64,000 bases of DNA from Oleiphilus sp. (GCA_006212045.1 PZPK01000006.1:1-64000); one strand, 5' to 3'. Counted from the first letter of the stretch, positions 17,385 to 27,507 are shown. Notes: generated by a model from the letters alone, not told the origin. Translations and numbers: made by a program.

Positions 17385-20300
17385 TTACTTTAATTCCAAC
17401 TTGGGTTCGTCCCAAGTGCCCTTCACGCGGTATTGGAGCGAGGTAATGGAAGACAATGGCTCGCCGAGCAATTTATCGACCAGCCATACGGCGCCCCCTA
17501 CCTGGGGTGCGCCCAGCATCAAGGCAGCCAAGGGTACGTTACTCGAGAAAGGCAACTCGACATACATATCCAGATCCAGACTCCGTTTGGCCAGATTGGA
17601 ACTCCCTGAAATTTCATACTTGCTGGAAGGTCCCTTGATCGTCATCGGCTGTTCAAAACGCAATGTGCCCTGATCAATCTTGCTCTTCATGTTCAGCTCA
17701 TCATAGCCAATGCCGCTTTTATAGATATCTGAAAAATCGAGCTTCAAGCGCCTTGCCAGTGCATCCGCATTGAATATTCCCAACAGGCGCAAGGCGCCTG
17801 TTTTTTCGTCAGAGGTATGCAGGAAACCGTCTTTCATCTCGACATCAAAGCTGCCGGAAAGTTTATCGGCGTTAAAATCATAAGGCGCAGCCTGCCAGAC
17901 CAGTGCCAGATCCCCTTTCAGTGACTTGCTGCTAAGCGGCGCCGGTTTGCCGATTGCCGAGAAGAAAACCTCGGCATCTTTACCGGTAAAGGCCAAATCG
18001 AGAAAGGTACGATCCAGCGTTTCCTGGCTCCAGTTCAACTGGCCCTCAAACTTGATGCCCCCGAGCGTACCCTTTAGCTTCTGCAATCGCACGCCCGTTT
18101 CTTGCGGCACAAACACCATACTCCATCGGCCATAGTCCTGCCCATTCAGGACCAGAGAACGGGTTGCGAATGAAAGTGCCGGAATATCGCGCGGGTCAAT
18201 GCCGGCTTCACTTTCATCCTGCACGTTTTGTTCGGCGGTATCGGATGCGGCTTCCTCATCCGTCTTGAGATGAATGCGCTCAAGGTCAAGCGACAAACTG
18301 CGTGCTTCATCCGGCAGAAAAATATCACCTTCCAGCTGTTTGCCCAGCACATGCAAGGCGTAACCGGAATCCTGAGGCTTCGTTGTGACCGATAAGTCGT
18401 CAAACTGCTGACCGAATGCACTCAACGATTGTATGCCCAGGTCGATGCGGATTAAGTCGGCCTGATCACGATCACTGGCCATTTGCTGCTTCAGCGTGTC
18501 AATAAAATCCAGCCAGGCCTGCAAGTCCGCGTTCCTGACCAGGCCATGCACCGCCAGTCCTTTTTCTGTAGCCTTCTGGTAGTATGGGCGTACCGCATCG
18601 CCCAGCAGGATATCCGTCGACTCAAGCACCTTTTCCTGAAAACTCAGATGGGCGTCCACGTGTCCGCCATCTATGGTATCGAGCATTGCTTTCACTTTGG
18701 TTGAATCGCTTTCAAAACGAATATCCGCGACCAGCATTTCAGTGCTGTCTGCAGCTTTGGCCAAAGGCGCCGGCCAATCCCGTGTAACCCCCTCCAGTTG
18801 CGAGCGAATACGCAGTTCCGGCGCTATGGCCTCATCATGATAAATGTCCAGCAGTGCCTGATAACCCAGCTCACCCGACAGCCCCGGCACGGACGCCATC
18901 TCAAAATGCTTGAGAATACGTTCAATATCAGTTTTTGAGTTCAGCGTCAGGCGGGTTCTGGCTGGTGGAGTTTCGCTTTGTTTCTGCTCCAATTCACCGT
19001 GAAACGAAGTAATCACATCAGGACCGGGGGCATCCGGCGAAGGAGAAGTGATATCAAGCGTCGCGGGGCGGTCAAACACATTCAGATGAATCGCTTGCGC
19101 GGTAACACCGGTTTCCGAACTGACCTTGACCGTTCCCTGCAGCGACGTAAAGACGAGACCGGACAAGCCATGGCTTATCCGGTTGTCCTTGAAGCGCGTT
19201 TCCACATCATAGCGGGTGTCTTCATCGCCCATGGGCACCGCAATATCAATGTCGACTTCCAGTACACCTTCGATTTCCAAGGCTTCTGACAGCGCCGCGG
19301 TATGCTCAGCTACCGGGGATTCGGTAATCCAGTACTCCAGATTGCTCCCTTGCGTCAGGGCTTTCGCGCGGGCCTCGAGCACCGGGTACTCTCCTTCCGG
19401 CGCGCTTGGCATCTGTACTTTCAAGCCAAAAAGCTCGGTATCCCGAATTGACGCCCGGTCGGCAACCACGTCAAGCTCATCATCCTGCAGTTCAATATGC
19501 GCGTTTAATCGTTCCAGCAAGGGCCATTCAGGATCGAACTTCAAACGCCCATTCTCCACATCCACCTGCAAACTGGAGGTATAACTATTGATGGAATCAT
19601 CTTCTTCCACCGAGCCATAGCCAAAGTAAACCCCGTTTGTCACAAGCCCTGACTGCAGACCCTGTTCCAGCCATTTGTATAGTTCGCTATCGATTTCATG
19701 GTAAGGCACGAAACGCACGACCTGTTCGAAAGGAATACTTTGTAAACCAATACTCAGTCCGAGATAGTCTTCATGCGAATCATCATTCAGGCGCAACAGA
19801 AAGTCACCATAGATCAAGCCCTGATCAGGCAACACCAACTGCAGACCGTCAGAGTAGATATCCACGTCCTCACCCCGGATCCGCCAATGCACTACCCCTT
19901 GTGCTCGCTTCAGTTGCCAACCTTCGAGAAACAGGTCCGGAAAGCCCAGCGCGAAGTCCGTACTTTTAAACTCGACACGTCCATTCTGCTCATCCGCATA
20001 CAGGTAACCGTCTATCCCTGCTGCGGAAGGGGTCGATTCATACGCGGCCAACGCCACGTCCCTGAGATTGGCTTCCAGCAGAAATGCCGATGCTTCGGTT
20101 TCTGAGCCTGAGGCCGGCGATGACTCGTTAACGCCCGTCTGGTCCCGTTGCTGGCTACTGGTCATTTCTATCTGGTGATCGGGTTTGCGACTGGGCTGTT
20201 TGTTCGCAGCCCCTCTGCCCCCGGCTTCGCGCGACGCCGGCTCTTGCGGTTCGCTCGATTCAGCCCTCAGAGCGACAGATTCTGGCGCGGCTTTCACCGG

Positions 20301-21485
20301 CGCAGACGTATTATCGATGCGCGCTTCCGCGCCAGTGTTCAGTTGCAGATTGATGTGCTGCAGTTGCCCTTGTGGCTGGCTGATATTCAGTCGATCAAAC
20401 AGGATTCCCTGCGGCAGATCACTGGCCAGTACCAACCCGTTGAGACAGCCAACTTCCAGGCGATCCAGATAGATCTGCGTTCGGTCTGCACTCTGATTCA
20501 ACACGCCGTTACTGCTTTGGCAATGCAGTTGACGCCAGTTCCAGGCCAGATTATTGAGGGCCAGCATTTGGCCTTCGGCTTCATCTCGCCACAAAAACTG
20601 CGCGGTTAAATTACGAATCGGGGCCTGCTGTTGCGCGTTCACCATCCAGTCCAGTCGGCTTGCCTGAATTTCTCCCTGCAGGTCCAGCAATGCAAAGTTC
20701 TCGAACTTGGCCCAGAATCTTCCCGAAGCATCCACACTTTTGACCGACATGCCCTGCCAGGTATACGTGCTCAACACTGTATCCAGAAAGTCCACTGACC
20801 TGGCTTCCAGATAAATTTCGCCACGCACTGGCTGGTCTGACAATACCCGATCGCCATGAAAGGAAATACTCATCAGGGGCGATAAGCTACCCGGTTCAAC
20901 AACCTGGCCACTGGCATAGACATCGTCGCCCTGATAACGCAGGGACACACTGGGCAATCGCCACTGTCGCTGGTCTCCGCCGTTGGACAGCACAGTCACG
21001 CGGGTATCGATAAAAGAGATATTGGTGCCTTCCAGAAACGCCAGCATGGCTGAATCGGTCTGTTTTACGGCATTCTTTGGCATCGCCAGATCATAGCCGG
21101 CAATCTGCCAGCGGTCTGGATGCTGCACTGCCTCGAATGTGGTATTCAATAATTCCAGTGAGCGCAGACGGACCGTGCCCGCGCGCAGACTGGCGAGGAG
21201 GCCAAGCCTGACATTGATGGCATCAATTTCAATGGCTTGCTTCCCGCTGATGCGTAACTGATTGAGCTGCACCACCGGGTCGAACCCGGACCAGTGACCT
21301 TCTATACTTTCAATTGAGACCGGCCGGCCCAATTCTGAGGAAAGAATGGTCACGATATCCTGATGATATTCCGGCAGCTGCATAAACAGAATGCGCCCTG
21401 CCACGACATAGACCGCCGCAAAACAGAGTAACAGGGTCGCCAAAAAGCGTACCTTGATCTTCAGGAACCAATAGACTCTCTTCAC
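17385..21485 (-). CDS. yhdP: YhdP/AsmA-family inner-membrane-anchored lipid transport protein
   Basis: About 1366 residues. A single N-terminal membrane helix (VRFLATLLLCFAAVYVVAGRI) is followed by a large periplasmic part rich in beta-strands. It begins with the AsmA-like YHQDIVTILSSELGRPVSIESIEGHWSGFDP segment and ends with the AsmA C-terminal region (IKGPSSKYEISGSSNLAKRSLDLDM and VKGTWDEPKLEL). YhdP of E. coli is one of the AsmA-like proteins that help move phospholipids to the outer membrane. The GTG at 21485 (VKRVYWFLKIK) has a GGAATGG site upstream and places the membrane helix near the terminus. A longer TTG-initiated form is less likely. A low-complexity stretch around residues 395-460 is probably a linker. 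Confidence 0.9.
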   Translation of the reverse strand: MKRVYWFLKIKVRFLATLLLCFAAVYVVAGRILFMQLPEYHQDIVTILSSELGRPVSIESIEGHWSGFDPVVQLNQLRISGKQAIEIDAINVRLGLLASLRAGTVRLRSLELLNTTFEAVQHPDRWQIAGYDLAMPKNAVKQTDSAMLAFLEGTNISFIDTRVTVLSNGGDQRQWRLPSVSLRYQGDDVYASGQVVEPGSLSPLMSISFHGDRVLSDQPVRGEIYLEARSVDFLDTVLSTYTWQGMSVKSVDASGRFWAKFENFALLDLQGEIQASRLDWMVNAQQQAPIRNLTAQFLWRDEAEGQMLALNNLAWNWRQLHCQSSNGVLNQSADRTQIYLDRLEVGCLNGLVLASDLPQGILFDRLNISQPQGQLQHINLQLNTGAEARIDNTSAPVKAAPESVALRAESSEPQEPASREAGGRGAANKQPSRKPDHQIEMTSSQQRDQTGVNESSPASGSETEASAFLLEANLRDVALAAYESTPSAAGIDGYLYADEQNGRVEFKSTDFALGFPDLFLEGWQLKRAQGVVHWRIRGEDVDIYSDGLQLVLPDQGLIYGDFLLRLNDDSHEDYLGLSIGLQSIPFEQVVRFVPYHEIDSELYKWLEQGLQSGLVTNGVYFGYGSVEEDDSINSYTSSLQVDVENGRLKFDPEWPLLERLNAHIELQDDELDVVADRASIRDTELFGLKVQMPSAPEGEYPVLEARAKALTQGSNLEYWITESPVAEHTAALSEALEIEGVLEVDIDIAVPMGDEDTRYDVETRFKDNRISHGLSGLVFTSLQGTVKVSSETGVTAQAIHLNVFDRPATLDITSPSPDAPGPDVITSFHGELEQKQSETPPARTRLTLNSKTDIERILKHFEMASVPGLSGELGYQALLDIYHDEAIAPELRIRSQLEGVTRDWPAPLAKAADSTEMLVADIRFESDSTKVKAMLDTIDGGHVDAHLSFQEKVLESTDILLGDAVRPYYQKATEKGLAVHGLVRNADLQAWLDFIDTLKQQMASDRDQADLIRIDLGIQSLSAFGQQFDDLSVTTKPQDSGYALHVLGKQLEGDIFLPDEARSLSLDLERIHLKTDEEAASDTAEQNVQDESEAGIDPRDIPALSFATRSLVLNGQDYGRWSMVFVPQETGVRLQKLKGTLGGIKFEGQLNWSQETLDRTFLDLAFTGKDAEVFFSAIGKPAPLSSKSLKGDLALVWQAAPYDFNADKLSGSFDVEMKDGFLHTSDEKTGALRLLGIFNADALARRLKLDFSDIYKSGIGYDELNMKSKIDQGTLRFEQPMTIKGPSSKYEISGSSNLAKRSLDLDMYVELPFSSNVPLAALMLGAPQVGGAVWLVDKLLGEPLSSITSLQYRVKGTWDEPKLELK

Positions 21486-21640
21486 CTTACCATTCCGTTC
21501 TACACCCCGGTGCGCATGGCCCCCGAAAGTCCTTGCCTGATTGGGCAAAATGCGGCCATGGCCACACTATCTCCCCGTGTTCATCCGGCGGACCTCACAG
21601 ATGACCCGCCCGGCATTAACAGACAAGGGCCATCAAAGCC

Positions 21641-23140
21641 CTAGATCAATACCACGTCGTATTGCCCCTGATTGTACATAACTTCCACCTGAAACTTGAT
21701 CTGCTTGCCAATAAAGGTTTCCAGGTCTGCAACATTGTCTGATTCCTCATCCAGCAGACGATCAATCACACTCTGAGAGGCCATGACCAGATAGACCGAG
21801 GCGTCGTAGGCACGATTTACTCTCAGTATCTCTCGCATGATTTCATAACAGACAGTTTCGGCCGTTTTCAGAAATCCGGTGCCCTCGCACACGCTGCAGG
21901 GTTCACACAGCGTTTGGCCCAGACTTTCAGTGGTGCGTTTACGCGTCATCTCCACCAGTCCAAGCTCGGAAACACAGCTAATAGTGGTGCGCGCATGGTC
22001 CCGCTCCAGCATCTTTTCGAGCATTCTCAGGACTTGCCTCTGGTGCTCCTCGTCTGCCATGTCGATAAAATCCAGAATGATAATACCGCCAAGGTTACGC
22101 AGCCGGAGTTGTCGGCCAATGGTCCTGGCCGCTTCGAGATTGGTTTTGAAAATGGTTTCTTCAAGATTACGGTGTCCGACAAACGCACCAGTATTGACGT
22201 CGATGGTTGTCATCGCTTCGGTCTGGTCGATAATCAGATAGCCACCAGACTTAAGCTGCACTTTACGTCCAAGCGCCTTCTGGATTTCATCGTCAATATT
22301 ATAAAGGTCAAAAATGGGCCGTTCGCCGGGATAATATTCCAGTCGCGAGGACACATCGATCAGGAAGTTTTCTGCAAACTCCTTGACCTTGTTAAAGCTT
22401 TCCCGGGAATCAATACGGATTTTTTCCGATTGCGGCTTGATCAGATCCCGAATCGCGCGAATCGCCAGTGGCAGGTCCTGGTAGATGACAGATGCATCCG
22501 GGTACTCGCCGATGCGCTGCTCCAACTTGCGCCAGAGTCTTTCGAGAAAACGGATATCCGCTTTGAACTCTTCTTCACCAGCGCCTTCTGCTGCCGTTCT
22601 GACAATAAACCCGCCTCTCTCGTTCTGCTCCGGTGCCTCCTGTTCGGCAGCATCACTGTCTTCGCGCGTGCAGCTCAATACCAGGTTCTTGAGACGCTCT
22701 CTTTCCGCCTCATCCTCGATACGCTGTGAGATACCAATGTGCGGCATGGAAGGCATGTAGACCAGATAGCGACTGGCGACCGAAAGCTGCGTCGTTAAAC
22801 GCGCTCCTTTGGTGCCGATCGGGTCCTTGATCACCTGAACAACCAGAGACTGCCCCTCCCGCAATAGCAGGGCAATATCACCCGGGCTATCACTATCCGA
22901 ACCATCCGGACTTACGATATCGGAGACATGGATAAACGCCGCACGTTCCAGACCTATGTCTACAAACGCGGCTTCCATACCGGGCAGTACACGAACCACC
23001 TTGCCCTTATATATGTTGCCAACCAGGCCCCTTTTGCTGGCCCGCTCAATATAGACTTCCTGCAACATGCCATTTTCAACAACCGCAACACGCGTTTCTA
23101 CCGGCGTGACGTTAATCAGAATTTCTTCACTTATGGTCAT
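21641..23140 (-). CDS. rng: Ribonuclease G
   Basis: 499 residues, the standard size of RNase G rather than the much longer RNase E. An S1 domain near the N-terminus (GNIYKGKVVRVLPGMEAAFVDIG) is followed by the catalytic core with metal-binding aspartates in TTIDVNTGAFVG and GGIIILDFIDM. The zinc-link cysteines CEPCSVC lie near residue 420. It is an endoribonuclease that matures the 5' end of 16S rRNA and takes part in mRNA decay. It sits between maf and yhdP, the conserved order. Only a weak ribosome-binding site precedes the ATG, consistent with translation coupled to maf 18 bases upstream. Confidence 0.97.
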   Translation of the reverse strand: MTISEEILINVTPVETRVAVVENGMLQEVYIERASKRGLVGNIYKGKVVRVLPGMEAAFVDIGLERAAFIHVSDIVSPDGSDSDSPGDIALLLREGQSLVVQVIKDPIGTKGARLTTQLSVASRYLVYMPSMPHIGISQRIEDEAERERLKNLVLSCTREDSDAAEQEAPEQNERGGFIVRTAAEGAGEEEFKADIRFLERLWRKLEQRIGEYPDASVIYQDLPLAIRAIRDLIKPQSEKIRIDSRESFNKVKEFAENFLIDVSSRLEYYPGERPIFDLYNIDDEIQKALGRKVQLKSGGYLIIDQTEAMTTIDVNTGAFVGHRNLEETIFKTNLEAARTIGRQLRLRNLGGIIILDFIDMADEEHQRQVLRMLEKMLERDHARTTISCVSELGLVEMTRKRTTESLGQTLCEPCSVCEGTGFLKTAETVCYEIMREILRVNRAYDASVYLVMASQSVIDRLLDEESDNVADLETFIGKQIKFQVEVMYNQGQYDVVLI

Positions 23141-23158
23141 GTTTCTGGCTCTCTTTAA

Positions 23159-23827
23159 TTACATCCATTCATCGAGACGGCATTCACCCGGTGGGAGGTC
23201 CATATCAGACGGATTGAACCGCCAGACATCGAGCCCCAACTGTCCGAGCATGGCAGCCAGTTCAGTCAATGGCAGTCCGACAACATTACTGTAACTGCCT
23301 TCGATACCGTCAACCAGTATCGCCCCTTTGCCCTGTATACCATAGCCGCCAGCTTTGTCCAGCGGCTCCCCTGTGTCCCAATAGGCCTGCATCTCTTCTT
23401 TCGTCAAATTCCTGAATCGGACGTCGGTTTTAACGACTTGGGTCTGTCGTTCAGGGGGATGACCGGCCCGGATCCAAATGACGCTAATGCCACTCATCAC
23501 TTGATGCCCGTTTCCGGACAGTGAATGCATCATCGCCAGAAAATCACTCTTGTTTTCGGGCTTGCCCAGAATGCGGTCCTGGCGGACGACACTGGTATCC
23601 GAACCGATGACATAACATTGCGCGGGCAGCTTTCCATCCAAACGTTCCAGTGCCGCAGACGCTTTGCCGGCGGCAAGCCGAGCCACGTATTCTGCTGCCA
23701 TTTCGCCCGGCAAAGGTGTTTCATCAATATCCACAGGGAAAACAGAAAAACGCAAACCCAGCTGTGTCAGCAGTTCTTTACGACGGGGAGAGGCCGAGGC
23801 CAGAATGATCATGGCTGGTGACTTCAT
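23159..23827 (-). CDS. maf: Maf-family nucleotide pyrophosphatase
   Basis: 222 residues with the Maf signatures: ILASASPRRKELL at the start, VIGSDTSVV with the catalytic aspartate, and AGGYGIQGKGAILVDGIEGSYSNVVGLPL near the end. Family members hydrolyse dTTP, UTP or modified nucleotides to monophosphates; the YhdE subgroup (dTTP/UTP) is the most likely match given the mreD-rng context. Its ATG overlaps the mreD stop codon as ATGA, so translation is probably coupled. The C-terminus is about 20 residues longer than usual. Confidence 0.95.
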   Translation of the reverse strand: MKSPAMIILASASPRRKELLTQLGLRFSVFPVDIDETPLPGEMAAEYVARLAAGKASAALERLDGKLPAQCYVIGSDTSVVRQDRILGKPENKSDFLAMMHSLSGNGHQVMSGISVIWIRAGHPPERQTQVVKTDVRFRNLTKEEMQAYWDTGEPLDKAGGYGIQGKGAILVDGIEGSYSNVVGLPLTELAAMLGQLGLDVWRFNPSDMDLPPGECRLDEWM

Positions 23828-24303
23828 CGAAGCATAAAGACCAGGCGGTCATAGAACACAAGCAACAGTGGCCAAACCAGTGCGCTGACAAAGGCCTGCC
23901 ACAAATAGTCGAGTCCGTTATCGGCATAACTGAGAGCTGCGCGCAGTGAATACACAATCATCAGGTGCACGCCCGTGACGATAAACATGATCGCCGCCTG
24001 CTGCCCCATCGGGAACATTTTGAATCGCTTGTGCATCCCCAACACCAGATAGGTCACCAGGCACAGCGCCATGGCATGGATGCCGAAATAGCTCCCCGCC
24101 ATGACATCCATGACCAGACCGATACAAAACGCAAAGCTGATACCGACCTTGTCTGGTCGCCGCAACAGCCAATACATCTGCGTCAGTACCAGCCATTCAG
24201 GGCGGAATCCGCGCAGCATGTCTGGCAGGGCGACAAGTTCGAGCACACCGGCAAACACAAAGGACAGCAACACTGCCAGCCAACTGAATGCACCCGCAAC
24301 CAC
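23824..24303 (-). CDS. mreD: Rod shape-determining protein MreD
   Basis: 159 residues with about five hydrophobic membrane segments and the MreD landmark region FRPEWLVLTQMYWLLRRPDKVG followed by GLVMDVMAGSYFGIHA. MreD is an inner-membrane part of the elongasome with MreB, MreC, RodA and PBP2. The start is a GTG at 24303 that overlaps the last base of the mreC stop codon. The gene's 3' end overlaps maf by four bases, so mreC, mreD and maf form one translationally coupled unit. Confidence 0.96.
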   Translation of the reverse strand: MVAGAFSWLAVLLSFVFAGVLELVALPDMLRGFRPEWLVLTQMYWLLRRPDKVGISFAFCIGLVMDVMAGSYFGIHAMALCLVTYLVLGMHKRFKMFPMGQQAAIMFIVTGVHLMIVYSLRAALSYADNGLDYLWQAFVSALVWPLLLVFYDRLVFMLR

Positions 24304-25205
24304 TAGTTTTCCCCTTCCGAAATGACGGCTTCTTCGACGTTTTGCGTTGTCTCGTCATTTTTTGATTCGCTTGCAAGCGGTTCCGCCTGCGCTTTAAACA
24401 CCAGCAATAACAGCCGGCTTCGATTCAGCTTGGCCTCGGGCTTTGCTTCTACCGTAGCAAATGCGCGACCGGCATGATGTTCGATATTGGAAACACGGGC
24501 AACCGGGTAACCTCTCGGAAAACGGCCTCCCAGGCCAGAGCTGACCAGCAAATCCCCGATCTGGATATCAGCGGTATCCGGTACATTGGCCAATTCCAGC
24601 ACATCCAGAGAGCCGACACCATAAGCAATGGCACGCAGACCATTGCGGTTCACCTGTACCGGTACCGCGTGGCGATTATCCGAAATCAGTAAGACTCGGC
24701 TTCTGAAGTCGTTCACTTCGATCACCTGCCCCATCAGACCATTGGCATCGAGCACCGCTTGACCCACATAGACACCTTCTTCGAGGCCTTTATCAATAAT
24801 GATAAACTGATTATCAGGGTCAGGACTGGCCCCCACCAACTCGGTCACCACGACCCCTTCATCCAGCAATCTGGACGCATTGAGCAGTTCGCGCAGACGG
24901 TTCAACTCTGCTGTCACCGAAGCCAGCTTTTGGGATTTTCTTTCGAGTACTAGCACCCGGTCGCGCAGAACATCGAGTTCGTCTTCGAGTTCGGCACGGC
25001 TGGTAAACAGGAATGCCAGACCGTTGCCGAGTTTTTGGGGGACATCACTTAACCATTGAAAGGGAGTGAGCGCCGAACTGAAAACAGTGCGTACCGGATC
25101 GAGTTGGCTGAAGCGCACATCCACCACAATCAGGATGACGGAAAAGATTAACGCCACTGCCAAGCGGTAACCCAGATAGGGCCCTTGAACAAAGATGGTA
25201 TTAAT
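24303..25205 (-). CDS. mreC: Rod shape-determining protein MreC (proposed ATT start)
   Basis: MreC is a bitopic inner-membrane protein that links MreB to the periplasmic wall machinery. A membrane helix (LAVALIFSVILIVVDVRF) precedes a coiled coil (ELEDELDVLRDRVLVLERKSQ) and the periplasmic beta-domain (SSGLGGRFPRGYPVARV is diagnostic). No ATG, GTG or TTG gives the expected N-terminus. The best start is an ATT at 25205: a perfect AAGGAG lies six bases upstream, and the product begins (I)NTIFVQGPYLGYRLAV, matching the family's IKPLF-x-x-GPSLG-x-RL opening. The next alternative, a TTG at 25163, would delete this conserved segment and cut into the helix. Length from ATT is 300 residues. The C-terminal 30 residues are acidic and variable. 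Confidence 0.93.
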   Translation of the reverse strand: MNTIFVQGPYLGYRLAVALIFSVILIVVDVRFSQLDPVRTVFSSALTPFQWLSDVPQKLGNGLAFLFTSRAELEDELDVLRDRVLVLERKSQKLASVTAELNRLRELLNASRLLDEGVVVTELVGASPDPDNQFIIIDKGLEEGVYVGQAVLDANGLMGQVIEVNDFRSRVLLISDNRHAVPVQVNRNGLRAIAYGVGSLDVLELANVPDTADIQIGDLLVSSGLGGRFPRGYPVARVSNIEHHAGRAFATVEAKPEAKLNRSRLLLLVFKAQAEPLASESKNDETTQNVEEAVISEGEN

Positions 25206-25283
25206 CTGAAGCTCCTTGAAAATGCGTGATTGTCAGGTCTGTGCCGAGGCTGGTGTAAGGCGGAAAGCCCGTCTCATTAATTG

Positions 25284-25311
25284 TAACCTAAAAAAGCGTT
25301 TTTTTTAGGTT
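25284..25311 (-). terminator. A/T-rich hairpin between mqo and mreC
   Basis: AACCTAAAAAA pairs with TTTTTTAGGTT around a five-base loop just beyond the mqo stop codon. The T run is part of the stem rather than a tail, so it is an imperfect intrinsic terminator. Its position suggests that mqo transcription ends here and mreC has its own promoter between 25206 and 25284. Confidence 0.5.
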
Positions 25312-25324
25312 CGCACAGCGACGA

Positions 25325-26773
25325 TCATGCAATCTTGAGCACTTTGTTGACACGATCCCGAATCTTCTTGTAGCTCTTTGCATCTTTGGCCAAGAGCTTC
25401 AGGTCGCTGACCGGGAACATTTCCTTGAGTTTGGCTTCAGCCTCGGGTCCTTCGAACAGCATGGGCATCTGCTCTTTCAGCGCACGCAACATGACTTCGG
25501 GCGATACCGAAGCTCCCGGAGACGCACCCAGCAATGTGCCGTAGGATTTGTCCTCTGACATCACGATTTCCGTTCCCATCTGAAGGTCGCCGTCTTTGAT
25601 GATCTGCACGCGCTGACCGGCAGACACGACCTGCCAGTCAAACTTCTGGCTCAAGCCGGGCGCAAAACTTTCCAGCTCTTCAAGCATCTTCTTCTTGCCC
25701 AGAAAGGTTTCGCCAATCAGGTACTTCACGAGCGGAAAGTGTTCACGCGCAACATTCAACAGATTCGGGATATCGTGCATTCGCATGGCTTGCAGATATT
25801 CAAAGAATCCACGGCCTTTTTCCAGAATCGGCATAAACGTCGCAAAAGGTCCGAACAGCAGGTAATGGCGGCCATTGGCTGCACGCAGGTCAAGATGCGG
25901 CACAGACATCGGGGGCGCACCCACTTTGGCTTTGCCGTAAGTCTTGGCGGAGTAGCGTTTGGCATCATCTTCTTCAATTTTGGCCAGCAGAAAACGTCCA
26001 CCAACCGGAAAGCCGGCAAATCTCGCTCGTACCGGAAGATGACTTAGTTTCAATAAGGGGAAGGCACCGCCACCGGCACCGACAAACAGAACATCCGCCT
26101 TGAACTGGATGTCCTCACCACGCTGTTCTGTTTCCAGCAGCCAACGTCCGGTTGGGCTTTTATGCACCCTCTTGACGTGTGTACCATAATGAATTTTAAC
26201 GCCTTCCTTGCGCCGCAGATACTCCGCCATTTCCTCAGTCACGGCCTGAAAATTGACGTCAGTGCCGCTGTCAATCATAGTGGCGGCAATGCGGTCGGTC
26301 GCGGGCCGTTTTTCCATGGTAAACGGTATCCATTCACGAATCTTGTCGTGGTCTTCCGAATACTGCATGCCGTCAAAGAAATGGTGCCGCGACATTTCAT
26401 CGAAACGCAGTTTCAGCATATCAATACCGTTTTCACCCACCAGCGTGCAATGCTTGGTGCGATGGATAAAACAACCGGGGTCTTTGATAATGCCGCGCTC
26501 GACCAGATAGGCCCAGAACTGTTTCGCGACATTGAATTGGGCATGAATCGTCAGCGCTTTTTCTACGGTGATCTCTTCTTCGTCAACCGGGGTGTAATTC
26601 AACTCACAGTTGGCTTCGTGACCTGTTCCGGCATTGTTGAATACACTCGAATTACTGCGGGCGGGTCCGGATAAGCGCTCGATGATGGTGATTTCAAGGT
26701 CCGGAGCAAGTTCCTTGGCCAGCGTTGCGTACGTGACCCCCATGATACCAGCACCCACAATAACAACATTCAT
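25325..26773 (-). CDS. mqo: Malate:quinone oxidoreductase
   Basis: 482 residues with an N-terminal FAD-binding motif (IVGAGIMGVTYA at residues 5-16) and the family segment SSVFNNAGTGHEANCELNYTP. Further conserved regions are GAGGGAFPLL and the C-terminal LLGASPGASVSPEVML. The enzyme oxidises malate to oxaloacetate at the inner membrane and passes electrons to quinone, a membrane-linked alternative to the soluble malate dehydrogenase. It is a monocistronic minus-strand gene. It lies in the DNA that separates mreC from mreB, where such a gene is not normally found. Confidence 0.95.
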   Translation of the reverse strand: MNVVIVGAGIMGVTYATLAKELAPDLEITIIERLSGPARSNSSVFNNAGTGHEANCELNYTPVDEEEITVEKALTIHAQFNVAKQFWAYLVERGIIKDPGCFIHRTKHCTLVGENGIDMLKLRFDEMSRHHFFDGMQYSEDHDKIREWIPFTMEKRPATDRIAATMIDSGTDVNFQAVTEEMAEYLRRKEGVKIHYGTHVKRVHKSPTGRWLLETEQRGEDIQFKADVLFVGAGGGAFPLLKLSHLPVRARFAGFPVGGRFLLAKIEEDDAKRYSAKTYGKAKVGAPPMSVPHLDLRAANGRHYLLFGPFATFMPILEKGRGFFEYLQAMRMHDIPNLLNVAREHFPLVKYLIGETFLGKKKMLEELESFAPGLSQKFDWQVVSAGQRVQIIKDGDLQMGTEIVMSEDKSYGTLLGASPGASVSPEVMLRALKEQMPMLFEGPEAEAKLKEMFPVSDLKLLAKDAKSYKKIRDRVNKVLKIA

Positions 26774-26979
26774 ACGCGACTCTCATCTTTCAGGACAGCT
26801 ATAATTCGGGGCGGAAGGATAGTAGCAAGTGACCGGAAAGTCCATGCCAAAAAGGTTTTACAACAGCGATTGTTTCCTGCCAGACCCGCTCTCGTGTTGC
26901 CTAAACATACGTCATTATAGGCTACCTGGATCAGATAGCGATTCAGTGCTGTCCCTGCCTACTCTGATGCGAGGAAGGG

Positions 26980-27372
26980 TCAGAATAAGGAGCGCCGGTC
27001 ATTGAGGGCAAATAGCCCCCGCCCAAGGCGATACAGAACCCAGATACCGACAAACAACATGATAGGCAATCCGACCACGATGCCGACTATTGTCGCGACA
27101 AACACCCACGCAATCACCAGCCACAGCAAGGCTAACCAGAAAGTACGGATCAGCCAGTCAAAATGGGATTGCAGATAAGTACCCATTGCATCTTCGCGCC
27201 AGATATAGCTCATGACCAGCGCTATAATGGAGGGCCAGCCTGAAAGAAAGGCCGTGACAATAAAGGCAGGCGTCAACAGACCACTGACGGCACTGAACAG
27301 GTGCAGGGCGTAAATCAGATAAGTGAGTTTAATCAGGTTGCTGGTCGGCGTATTCGCCGGTTCAATTCGCAC
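26980..27372 (-). CDS. Small membrane protein, DUF4870-like
   Basis: 130 residues with three to four hydrophobic segments: LIKLTYLIYALHLFSAVSG, FIVTAFLSGWPSIIALVMSY, FWLALLWLVIAWVFVATIVG and LPIMLFVGIWVLYRLG. The layout, with a short polar loop and SHFDWLIRTFW between helices, resembles the DUF4870 family of unknown function. The start is a GTG at 27372; AAAGGAT lies about 14 bases upstream. An ATG at 27380 with better spacing is out of frame and opens only a short frame. Confidence 0.75.
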   Translation of the reverse strand: MRIEPANTPTSNLIKLTYLIYALHLFSAVSGLLTPAFIVTAFLSGWPSIIALVMSYIWREDAMGTYLQSHFDWLIRTFWLALLWLVIAWVFVATIVGIVVGLPIMLFVGIWVLYRLGRGLFALNDRRSLF

Positions 27373-27507
27373 GGTTTCATTTATCCTTTCAGCGCAAGCT
27401 CAGCATGCAACATAGCGCGAAAGCACCGGCATGTTAAGATCCACACCGGATTTTTTGAAGCGGCCGGGGCCCACGCTGTGGACCTTCCGGCAGTCGAATC
27501 TGAGGTA

